NCBI GenBank assembly: GCA_035472475.1
Contig: DATIPA010000241.1
Coordinates: 1 to 11,857 of the forward strand
Length of the DNA stretch: 11,857 nucleotides
Direction: 5' to 3'
Source: JAFAXD01 sp035472475
GTDB lineage: Bacteria; Pseudomonadota; Alphaproteobacteria; Rhizobiales; Xanthobacteraceae
Made by a program: the position numbers and the translations under genes. Positions within the stretch are counted from its first letter, which is position 1; every line of letters begins with the position of its first letter. Below the pieces are notes generated by a model, which did not search any database, was not told where the DNA came from, and saw only the letters and a program-made list of their open reading frames with translations. Shown here in pieces: positions 1 through 6,589 of this stretch.

Positions 1-177
1 GAGCTCGACTGGTATCTTGGTTTGATTTTGGCGTTGCCGCTGATGATCGGATCGTGGCAGGGCGCGCGGCTCGCTCATTTCATTAACCGCGATCTCCTGG
101 CCCGCGCCGTTTCGCTGGTGCTGATCATCATCGGGATTTTCATCCTCGCAAATGTAGGCCGGCGACTTCTCGCATAG
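1..177 (+). CDS. TauE/SafE (TSUP) family membrane exporter, C-terminal fragment
   Basis: This is the last 58 codons of a gene that begins before the window, ending in TAG. The visible protein is a hydrophobic segment (LGLILALPLMIGSWQGARLA), a short basic stretch with the sequence HFINRDLLARAV, a second membrane helix (LVLIIIGIFILAN) and a short basic tail. The arrangement helix, G-x-x-x-GARLA, basic loop, final helix is typical of the end of TauE/SafE sulfite/organosulfonate exporters (TSUP family), which act in the inner membrane. The substrate cannot be read from this piece. The gene converges on the debranching-enzyme gene, whose stop lies 115 bases further on. Another polytopic membrane protein with a similar tail is possible, so the family call is moderate. 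Confidence 0.6.
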   Translation, partial: ELDWYLGLILALPLMIGSWQGARLAHFINRDLLARAVSLVLIIIGIFILANVGRRLLA

Positions 178-250
178 CGGGTTTGGGAACTCTCGAAGCA
201 AGCGATTCGCGCGGTTACAGTGTTCGCCGTGAGCATTGTTGTCCGCATCT

Positions 251-287
251 GACCGGCGGCGCACCCGGTCGCACCCTGCGATGCGAC
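251..287. terminator. Overlapping GC-rich hairpins between convergent genes
   Basis: In the 115-base gap between two convergent genes there are two short perfect stems that share three bases: GACCGG (251-256) pairing with CCGGTC (265-270), and GTCGCA (268-273) pairing with TGCGAC (282-287), each with an 8-base loop. They are mutually exclusive. Neither is followed by a run of T on either strand, so an intrinsic terminator is only a weak suggestion from position. Nothing else is seen between 178 and 292. Confidence 0.25.
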
Positions 288-292
288 GCGGT

Positions 293-2455
293 TTACGGCC
301 GAAACTGCGCCAGCTTGGCCGTGAGGTCACACCGCTCGACAACGTTGGGGTCGCCTTTGGTCACCTCGAAGGCAGTCTCGTCTCCCTCACGCCAGAAACG
401 TAGATCAAGCTTGTTCGCGCCGATGCGGAGGTCCCGAATCGTCAGATCGGGCAACCATTTTGGAAGCAGCGGGTCGACATAAAGCTTGCCGCGGGGCGCA
501 TCCGGCAGGAATCCCAGCAGGGCCTGCGTGAGCATGAAGACCGAGCCGGCGGCCCAGGCCTGCGGCACGTTGGCGCCGATGTATTGCACCGGGAAATTCG
601 CCTCCATGCGCTCCGGCGCAGTGTAGAGCTCCGGCAGCTGGTTGAGCAGGAAGTGAGATGCGGCCACGCTCACGTCATGCGCGATCCGCGCGGCCTCCGC
701 ACCAAAGCCGTAGAATTTGCAGCCCATCGCGATGATGGCGTTGTCATGCGGCCACACCGAGCCGGTCTGATAGTTGTACGGATTGAAGGCCTTGTGATCG
801 GCGGACAAGGTTCGAATGCCCCAGCCGGTCCACATGTCCGGCGCCATCAGGCGTTCGACCACCCGCTTGGCGCGCTCGGGCGGCACGATGCCGGACCACA
901 GACAGTGACCCGGGTTGGACGCGACGCTGAGCACTTTTTTCTTGTCGCCATCGAGCGCGTAGGCATAGAAGCCCAGTTCCTCGTCCCAGAACGCGTCGTT
1001 GAAGCGCACGAACAGCGCCGCCGCCTTGGCGCGCAATTGCGCCGCGCGATCCGGTTTTCCGAGCGCATCGAACACCTCGGCCATTCGCACCCACGCGTTG
1101 TAGACATAGCCCTGCAGTTCGCACAGCGCCTTGGGGCCTTTGACCAGTGTGCCGTCGGGATACATGACGGAGTCGCCGGAATCCTTCCAGGCCATGTTTT
1201 CATAGCCGACCGGCGAACGCGTCTGATATTCCTGGAACCCGTCGCCGTCGCGGTCGCCGTATTGATCGATCCAGGCGAGGCAACCTTCCGCGGTCGGCAG
1301 ATTCTGTTCGAGCAGCGCGTTATCGCCGGTCGCGCGCCACGCCGAGTGCAAGGTGATCAGGTAAAGCGGCGTCGCATCGGCGGTGCCGTAATATGGCGTG
1401 TGCGGGATCAGCTTGAAATGCGCAAGCTCGCCATAGCGCAGCTCATGCAGGATCTTGCCCGGTTCGGCGTCGCGATAGGCATCATCCTCCTTGGCTTGCA
1501 GCGAGCCCAGAAGGTCGAGCGCACCGCGCGCGAATTCCGGATAGATCAGGATGTTCTGCAGCGACACGAGCAAGCTGTCACGGCCGAACGGCGCCACGAA
1601 CCACGGCAAGCCGGCCGCCGGGATGAAGACCATGTGGGTTGTGCCCTGGATCGGCAGGCGAAGCGCGGCCATGTCCTCGAGCGCCTGGCGAAACAACCGA
1701 TAGAATTCCTCATTGCTGGTTTCGATCTTGACCACGGTCTCGAGCCATTGCGACAGCGTCTCGGCGTGGCGGGATTTGGCGCTCGCTGCCACGCACTCGC
1801 GCGGCGCCGGAAAGGGATTTTCCCCGTCCTCGAGCGCATAGAGCAGGCAGGTGTGCCAGGCCTCGCCCGGCTGCAGCGAAACGTCGAAACTGAGCCGGCC
1901 ATTGGCGGAGACCGCGCTGCTCGTGGCGCGGGCAATCGAGACCGTCACCGCACGGTGGAAATCGCGGTTGGAATACGCGGTGCGCACCCGTTGCCGGCGC
2001 TCCGACCACTCGGTGGTGATTTGGCCGCGACGGATGATATGACCCGACCGCACGTCGAACACGTCGGCAAAGTCGCAACGAAACGAGATCTCCAGCTGGA
2101 AGCGCACGGGCTTCATGCTGTTGTTGGTGATGTCGATGTCTTCGTGCAGGCCGCCGCCAATCGACCGGCTGATGGTGAGGCCGATCGTGCGCGGCGCGAT
2201 CGTCCCGTCTTCGCTCAGAATCGACCTGTTGGTGAGGAAGATACGGGCCGCGTAGTAGCTGATGGGGCCGCCATTCAACAGCTCAAAGGGTTCGCCGTTG
2301 GCGTAGATCGCCCAGTGACTGATGACCCGCGTATCAAGAAAGTAAAGGCCCTTTTCGCTCGGCCAGGTGATGCTCCCGTCGGGATCGGTCACGAGCACTG
2401 TCTGGCCCTGGTGGGTAGCAATCTGGGGTGGACCAACCTGAACCTTGAATGCCAT
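293..2455 (-). CDS. Amylo-alpha-1,6-glucosidase (glycogen debranching enzyme family)
   Basis: The 720-residue cytoplasmic protein has the two-part plan of bacterial amylo-alpha-1,6-glucosidases. An N-terminal beta-rich debranching-enzyme domain covers about residues 15-210 (PSEKGLYFLDTR, HEDIDITNNS), and an alpha/alpha-barrel glycosidase domain covers about 250-700. Barrel motifs include PWFVAPFGRDSLL, HELRYGELAHFK, PYYGTADATPLY, WKDSGDSVMYPDG and TGSVWPHDNAI. The family hydrolyses alpha-1,6 branch points or related sugar linkages; the acidic residues in these motifs are the likely catalytic and substrate-binding ones. I start at the ATG at 2455, with GAGGAG six bases upstream, rather than the GTG one codon earlier, where the spacing would be only three bases. 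It lies 110 bases after the MFS gene on the same strand, so it may be the last gene of a sugar module or have its own promoter. A trehalase- or rhamnosidase-like substrate cannot be excluded. Confidence 0.88.
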   Translation of the reverse strand: MAFKVQVGPPQIATHQGQTVLVTDPDGSITWPSEKGLYFLDTRVISHWAIYANGEPFELLNGGPISYYAARIFLTNRSILSEDGTIAPRTIGLTISRSIGGGLHEDIDITNNSMKPVRFQLEISFRCDFADVFDVRSGHIIRRGQITTEWSERRQRVRTAYSNRDFHRAVTVSIARATSSAVSANGRLSFDVSLQPGEAWHTCLLYALEDGENPFPAPRECVAASAKSRHAETLSQWLETVVKIETSNEEFYRLFRQALEDMAALRLPIQGTTHMVFIPAAGLPWFVAPFGRDSLLVSLQNILIYPEFARGALDLLGSLQAKEDDAYRDAEPGKILHELRYGELAHFKLIPHTPYYGTADATPLYLITLHSAWRATGDNALLEQNLPTAEGCLAWIDQYGDRDGDGFQEYQTRSPVGYENMAWKDSGDSVMYPDGTLVKGPKALCELQGYVYNAWVRMAEVFDALGKPDRAAQLRAKAAALFVRFNDAFWDEELGFYAYALDGDKKKVLSVASNPGHCLWSGIVPPERAKRVVERLMAPDMWTGWGIRTLSADHKAFNPYNYQTGSVWPHDNAIIAMGCKFYGFGAEAARIAHDVSVAASHFLLNQLPELYTAPERMEANFPVQYIGANVPQAWAAGSVFMLTQALLGFLPDAPRGKLYVDPLLPKWLPDLTIRDLRIGANKLDLRFWREGDETAFEVTKGDPNVVERCDLTAKLAQFRP

Positions 2456-2461
2456 CACGTA

Positions 2462-2467
2462 CTCCTC
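2462..2467 (-). promoter_or_regulatory. Ribosome binding site deciding the start of the debranching enzyme
   Basis: On the minus strand GAGGAG lies six bases before the ATG at 2455 and only three bases before the in-frame GTG at 2458. The spacing favours the ATG. Confidence 0.65.
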
Positions 2468-2565
2468 GCGGCTGCGCCGGAGCCTTCTTGGATGGTGCTC
2501 GGATCACGAACCGGCGCGCGGCAGCGGAATGTTAAGCGAGTCCCTTGCGCTAGTCGCTGACTAAA

Positions 2566-3816
2566 TTACGCGCGCTGTTGCGACTGCTGTGGCTTTGTCT
2601 CCGGCATCCAGAACCAGGCGATCAGGACTATGCATAGCGCCACTGCGGCGATGCCAACGAAGCCGATTGTGCTGCCAAAGTGCCCGGCGAGGACGCCAAA
2701 AAAGCTCGTGCTGAGCGCCGCGCCGATTCCCGCGAGCGTCCCCACGAAGCCTTGCGCCAGGTTGAACCGGCCGCTCCCTTTGGTCAGATCGGCAATGATC
2801 AGGGCCGTCAGCACGCCCAATGCGCTGCCGCTCACGCCGTCGAGCAATTGAACAAACACGAGCGCCAGCGGGTTGTCGGTGAGGGCAAACAGCAGCCCGC
2901 GAATCGCCAGGGCGCCGAACCCGATCAACAACAATGGCTTGCGGCCCCAGCTCTGCGCCTCGCGTCCGACCCACGGGGCCGCCACCACGACGACCAACTG
3001 GGGCACGATGATCATCGCCGAAATAACAAAAGACGCATGCGTTCCGCTGCGGTAGGCGAGCGCTTCGCCCTCCAGCGGCAGCATCGATGCGTTCGCGAAC
3101 TGAAACAAAAACAGACAAATCGCAAATGTGAGCAGGCCGAAGTTCGTCGGGAGACTGAGACGCAGGGCTCGCGGGGGCGGGGTGGGCTCGTGGTGATCGG
3201 GTTGGCCGCAGGCCCGGCCGAAATGGACATCGTCGGACCGGATGCGGGCCAGCGCCACAAGCAGCGGAATGACGAGCGCCGCAGAGGCAAAGAAGATCGC
3301 TTGGTAGGTCGCGAAATAGCCGATGCCCCCCATCACCGCCGTGGCCGCTACCGCGCCGGCCGAGGCGAAGCGTTGATTGCGTCCAAGTCGTTCGGCGAGC
3401 GCGTCGTGGCCGACCAGACCCAGGCTGATGGCCGCGATTGCTGGCCCCAGGATCCCGCCGGTCAAACCTTGCAGCACGAGCGCGACCAGCACGACCGGAA
3501 GTATTGGCCACAGCATGAGCGCGAGCGCACTGAGCGCGACCACGACGGCCCCCAGTGCAACCAGCAAACGCTTTGATCGAGTCGCGTCGAGCAGCTCACC
3601 CCCAGGCAGCTGGCTCAATAAGGCAGCGATCCCTCCGACGGTCAGGACGTAGCCGATGTCCTGCTGAGTCCATTTCTCGGCGGCCAACAAAACCGCAACA
3701 AACGGTCCGAACCCTGCCTGCATCCCCGCGAGAAAGAAGTTGAGTGCGTCAAGGCCGCTCAGACTCCGGTCGGAGGGCGATATCGGCAGCACGTCGGTTG
3801 ATGCGATCGCGGTCAT
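2566..3816 (-). CDS. MFS transporter, 12-helix type
   Basis: The 416-residue protein is strongly hydrophobic with about 12 predicted membrane helices, the usual length for the major facilitator superfamily. After helix 2 there is a motif-A-like cytoplasmic loop (GGELLDATRSKR, residues 72-83). The central loop between the two six-helix halves is hydrophilic, with histidines and prolines (about residues 194-225), and the C-terminus is short and glutamine-rich. It acts in the inner membrane as a proton-coupled or uniport carrier; the sequence does not reveal substrate or direction. The start is well supported: AGGGGGG lies seven bases before the ATG. Only 28 bases separate it from the upstream fructokinase-like gene, so the two are probably co-transcribed, which hints at sugar transport. 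A drug or metabolite exporter is an equal alternative by sequence alone. Confidence 0.85.
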   Translation of the reverse strand: MTAIASTDVLPISPSDRSLSGLDALNFFLAGMQAGFGPFVAVLLAAEKWTQQDIGYVLTVGGIAALLSQLPGGELLDATRSKRLLVALGAVVVALSALALMLWPILPVVLVALVLQGLTGGILGPAIAAISLGLVGHDALAERLGRNQRFASAGAVAATAVMGGIGYFATYQAIFFASAALVIPLLVALARIRSDDVHFGRACGQPDHHEPTPPPRALRLSLPTNFGLLTFAICLFLFQFANASMLPLEGEALAYRSGTHASFVISAMIIVPQLVVVVAAPWVGREAQSWGRKPLLLIGFGALAIRGLLFALTDNPLALVFVQLLDGVSGSALGVLTALIIADLTKGSGRFNLAQGFVGTLAGIGAALSTSFFGVLAGHFGSTIGFVGIAAVALCIVLIAWFWMPETKPQQSQQRA

Positions 3817-3844
3817 GGGTCAGCCCCCCTAGCGAGCGGCACAT

Positions 3845-4771
3845 TTAGCCGCCTGTTTGTGCGTCCTTCTTGGGCGGCCATAGCCACGCGGCCCCCCGCA
3901 CGCCACTCGAATCGCCATGCATTGCCTTGACTATTTTTGTGTTGATGTCGTCGGAAAAAGCAAATGCGGCGATCAAATCAGCGAGGCCGGAGTAGAGCGC
4001 GTCGATGTTTGAGAGTCCACCGCCCAGCACCACGACTTCGGGATCGACGACATTGATGATGGATGCGAGGCCCCGCGCCAGGCGATCTTTGTAGGCCGAA
4101 ATCGAACTCACCGCGTCGTTGTCCGCCCCGGTTGCCGCCGCCGCAACGATGTCCTGCGGAGCCAGCGTCCTCCGCGATCTGCCAAAGTATTCCCGTGCGA
4201 GCCCCGCGCCGGATAGAAATGTCTCGATGCAGCCGCTCTTCCCGCAATAGCAGCGATGCCCGGGGCGTTCGCTGTCGTTGGTCCACGGCAGCGGATTGTG
4301 CCCCCACTCGCCGGCAATCCGATTGCATCCCTTAAGCACCCGCCCCTCAACGACGAGACCGCCGCCGACCCCCGTTCCCAGGATCGCGCCGAACACGACT
4401 TTGGCTCCGACCGCCGCGCCATCGGCAGCTTCCGAAATCGCCAGGCAATTCGCGTCGTTTTCGATCCGGACCGGCTGACCCAACGCGGTGGCGATATCGC
4501 GCAAGAATGGTCTGCCGTTCAGCACCGTGCTGTTGGAATTCTTGATCAGGCCCGTCGTCGCCGAGATTGCGCCCGGCGTCGCTATGCCAACGCTTGCGAC
4601 CTCCCCGATCTCCTTCTGGGCCTGGACGACGACATCGACGATCGCGCGCACGGTGGCGGCATAGTCGACGGATGGCGTCGGTATTCGGCGCCGGATGACC
4701 GCCATTCCTTGATCATCAAGCGCGATGATCTCGATCTTGGTGCCCCCGAGGTCGACCCCTATCCTCATCAT
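3845..4771 (-). CDS. mak: ROK-family sugar kinase, Mak-type fructokinase
   Basis: This 308-residue protein is a full-length ROK kinase, which phosphorylates a hexose with ATP in the cytoplasm. Visible motifs are the phosphate loop VDLGGTK (6-12), ENDANC with the likely catalytic base Asp106, GTGVGGG (132-138), GEWGHNPLPW (154-163) and the zinc site made of His158, Cys174, Cys176 and Cys181 (CYCGKSGC). The STVLNGRPF segment and the C-terminal HGDSSGVRGAAWLWP match my memory of E. coli Mak, a manno(fructo)kinase, better than glucokinase or NagK. I place the start at the ATGATG just before the glycine loop. A GTG at 4834 would add 21 residues with no family resemblance. Neither start has a clear Shine-Dalgarno sequence. 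It is first of the minus-strand trio with the MFS carrier and debranching enzyme. The ROK call is near certain; fructose versus mannose or glucose preference is inference. Confidence 0.85.
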   Translation of the reverse strand: MMRIGVDLGGTKIEIIALDDQGMAVIRRRIPTPSVDYAATVRAIVDVVVQAQKEIGEVASVGIATPGAISATTGLIKNSNSTVLNGRPFLRDIATALGQPVRIENDANCLAISEAADGAAVGAKVVFGAILGTGVGGGLVVEGRVLKGCNRIAGEWGHNPLPWTNDSERPGHRCYCGKSGCIETFLSGAGLAREYFGRSRRTLAPQDIVAAAATGADNDAVSSISAYKDRLARGLASIINVVDPEVVVLGGGLSNIDALYSGLADLIAAFAFSDDINTKIVKAMHGDSSGVRGAAWLWPPKKDAQTGG

Positions 4772-4975
4772 TGCACGTGATTGGCTTGTCCAAGGCTCGA
4801 ACAGCTGCAGGATATTGCGGCCGGCGCCTCGCACAAAATCGTTGTTGCCCCCGACCCCCGAGGTGGGATGTCGGAATCGCGCTTTTGCGACCTATCCGGG
4901 CGGCGCGCAGGAACAAACGTTCAGCTTCGGCTCAGAAGCCGATGGACCCGGACGCGCGTTGGCGGTCGCCGGCAA

Positions 4976-5233
4976 TTATCGGCGAATTGGCGGGGCGTAT
5001 GTGGGCGGCGGTGGATAGGGCTGGTAGTACGGGTTCGGGTCGCAGGTGCCGCCATTGCCGGCGAGAGTTGCCAAGCATTGCTTGAGGGAGGTGGACCCGC
5101 AGCTGGTGGCACCATAACCCTTCCCCCCGTAGTTGGCGCACCAGGGATAGATTATGACCGCCGCACTCGGCCGCGTACCCGCAATCAGCGTGAGCACGAC
5201 CGCGGCTATGAACCAGGGCGTGGGGTGTCGCAT
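4976..5233 (-). CDS. Small secreted DUF3551-type protein
   Basis: This 85-residue protein starts with a typical signal peptide: a short basic N-terminus (MRHPTPW), a hydrophobic core (FIAAVVLTLIAG) and a small-residue stretch (TRPSAA) suited to signal peptidase I. The mature part begins IIYPWCANYGG and contains four cysteines (WCANYG, TSCGS, KQCLAT, GTCDPN), likely forming two disulfides in the periplasm. It ends in a proline/tyrosine-rich tail (NPYYQPYPPPPTYAPP). The YPWCA-start, cysteine spacing and CDPNPYY ending match DUF3551, a family of unknown function common in Bradyrhizobium and relatives. The start at 5233 has GGGAG seven bases upstream; a longer reading frame extends 35 codons further but would put the signal peptide in the middle. 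It lies 146 bases downstream of the bicupin gene on the same strand. No function can be assigned. Confidence 0.8.
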   Translation of the reverse strand: MRHPTPWFIAAVVLTLIAGTRPSAAVIIYPWCANYGGKGYGATSCGSTSLKQCLATLAGNGGTCDPNPYYQPYPPPPTYAPPIRR

Positions 5234-5351
5234 GAGGTGTCTCCCGGACGTTGTTTGCTCAAATTCATTTAACACCGCAGGGAGCATTATGATCCGCTTG
5301 CGCACGGCCGCGGGAGCGAAAAAAAGAAGCGCGAGCAACTGTAGTTCGGGG

Positions 5352-5370
5352 GCCGGGGTCCGGGGCCGGC
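5352..5370 (-). terminator. Possible GC-rich hairpin after the bicupin gene
   Basis: Ten bases beyond the bicupin stop on the minus strand, GCCGG (5366-5370) can pair with CCGGC (5352-5356) around a nine-base loop. The stem is only five base pairs and no T-run follows, so a role in termination is weakly supported. Confidence 0.2.
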
Positions 5371-5379
5371 AACGACGCC

Positions 5380-6489
5380 TCAGGCCGGATTGGCGGCCAG
5401 TTCCTGTTGGTACGCCTGATCCATGCTGGACCGCAGGCCATTTTTGAGCAGCGCGTCGGAAAAGGTCTGCCGGATTGCCGGCAGCTCATCGACGTAGTCG
5501 ATCTGATCGCCGCCCTGGCGCCGGCTGATCCAGGCTTTTGGAACGCCCTGCGAATTGCGGATCGCAACGCCTTCGTGCTTGAAGGCGAGATAGCGAGCCG
5601 GCGTCGTGCCGGTGTTGAAATGCTGATGGAACCACATGTTGGGCGGCACCACCATCGACCCGACCTGCCAATCGTAGCGCCGCGGCTCCTCGCCCTCCGG
5701 CCACATCAAGGAGTAGCCATCGCCGCCGAGGATGATCACATGGGCGCCCGGGCCGTGCGCATGCGCCTTTTTGTAGGTCCCCACCGGAAACTGCGAAATG
5801 TGGCTGTTCATCGAGCCCTTGGCCATGTTGAAGCGGATGTGACCGCCGCCGGCACCGCGTTCCTTCGCGGCAATCACTGGCAGGTTCACCGCGTCGGCGA
5901 CAAAGTTGGTGTCCAGCAACAGGCCTTTTTGTTCGCCCTTGTTGCTGAAGTAGTCGGGCTCGCCCGAAAAGCGGTTCTTGAAATCGTACGGCGTGTTGAA
6001 CACGAACTCGACATCGCCGAACGCATTGATGATCGATGGCGCATTGGTGACCGCGACGAAACGCGCTGCGTCCTTGCCGGAGCCGTTGAAGTGCTGATGC
6101 CAGGTATTGAGCGGTATCGCGAACAGCGATCCGGCTTTCCATTCAAAACTGACGCGTTGCCCGGCGTCGTTCCACACGGCAGTCGAGCCACGGCCCTCCA
6201 AGACGAGGATCATTTCCTCGAACAGATGCCGCAGCGGATTTAACTTCTTGGCCGGAGCAATCTCGCACACATAGCAATCATTCGACGTGCGGGATGCTTC
6301 ATGATTGATGAAGACCGCCGAGCCGCCGCGCCGCGCCCACGGCTTGAGCTCGACGGTGCGCAGGTTGGGCACGTAATGCGCAGCAATGATATCGAGCCCC
6401 TCGTCACGCACCCATCGGAGATAAGGAGTTTCCTTTTCGGTGGCGAACTTTTTCGCCAGCTCTTCTGAAACAATTGCAGTCTTGGCCAT
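5380..6489 (-). CDS. Two-domain cupin (bicupin) protein
   Basis: The 369-residue protein carries two cupin barrels in tandem. In the first (about residues 75-150), His88 and Glu92 of NPLRHLFEEMILVLEG and the histidines of NTWHQHFN (131, 133) form a plausible metal site. The second (about 225-305) has HAHGPGAHVIILGGDGY (His243, His245, His250) and NMWFHQHFN (His288, His290). Both domains therefore look able to bind Fe, Mn or another divalent metal. The layout resembles gentisate dioxygenase-like bicupins, and I recall relatives labelled 'ethanolamine ammonia lyase-activating protein', a name I would not trust as function. No signal peptide is seen, so it is cytoplasmic. The start at 6489 has GGAG seven bases upstream; 16 extra in-frame codons upstream look non-coding. 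It follows the EutA-like gene by 100 bases on the same strand, so the two may share a transcript. Confidence 0.85.
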   Translation of the reverse strand: MAKTAIVSEELAKKFATEKETPYLRWVRDEGLDIIAAHYVPNLRTVELKPWARRGGSAVFINHEASRTSNDCYVCEIAPAKKLNPLRHLFEEMILVLEGRGSTAVWNDAGQRVSFEWKAGSLFAIPLNTWHQHFNGSGKDAARFVAVTNAPSIINAFGDVEFVFNTPYDFKNRFSGEPDYFSNKGEQKGLLLDTNFVADAVNLPVIAAKERGAGGGHIRFNMAKGSMNSHISQFPVGTYKKAHAHGPGAHVIILGGDGYSLMWPEGEEPRRYDWQVGSMVVPPNMWFHQHFNTGTTPARYLAFKHEGVAIRNSQGVPKAWISRRQGGDQIDYVDELPAIRQTFSDALLKNGLRSSMDQAYQQELAANPA

Positions 6490-6589
6490 GCATGATCTCC
6501 GCCCGATGGGCCTCGGTGGATGCTCGGTAACGAACACCTGACAGGCGCCAAATTATCATCGACACACCCCGTCGGCCAATCAGCCCGGA

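Noticed and set aside
584..2560. A 658-codon open frame on the plus strand opposite the debranching enzyme
   Set aside because: It is rich in Arg, His, Gln and Val with no recognisable domain, and it lies over a well-supported family gene. Such open antisense frames are common in high-GC DNA.
2561..3511. A 316-codon open frame on the minus strand in a different phase from the MFS gene
   Set aside because: Its translation is Arg/Gly-rich and low in hydrophobic runs, while the overlapping frame encodes a clear 12-helix carrier with a good ribosome site.
2680..3576. A 298-codon plus-strand frame over the MFS gene
   Set aside because: Composition is Arg/Gln/Glu-rich with no motif; it is a shadow of the MFS gene.
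4772..4834. N-terminal extension of the fructokinase from a GTG at 4834
   Set aside because: The 21 extra residues have no resemblance to ROK kinases, which begin a few residues before the glycine loop, and no ribosome site supports the GTG.
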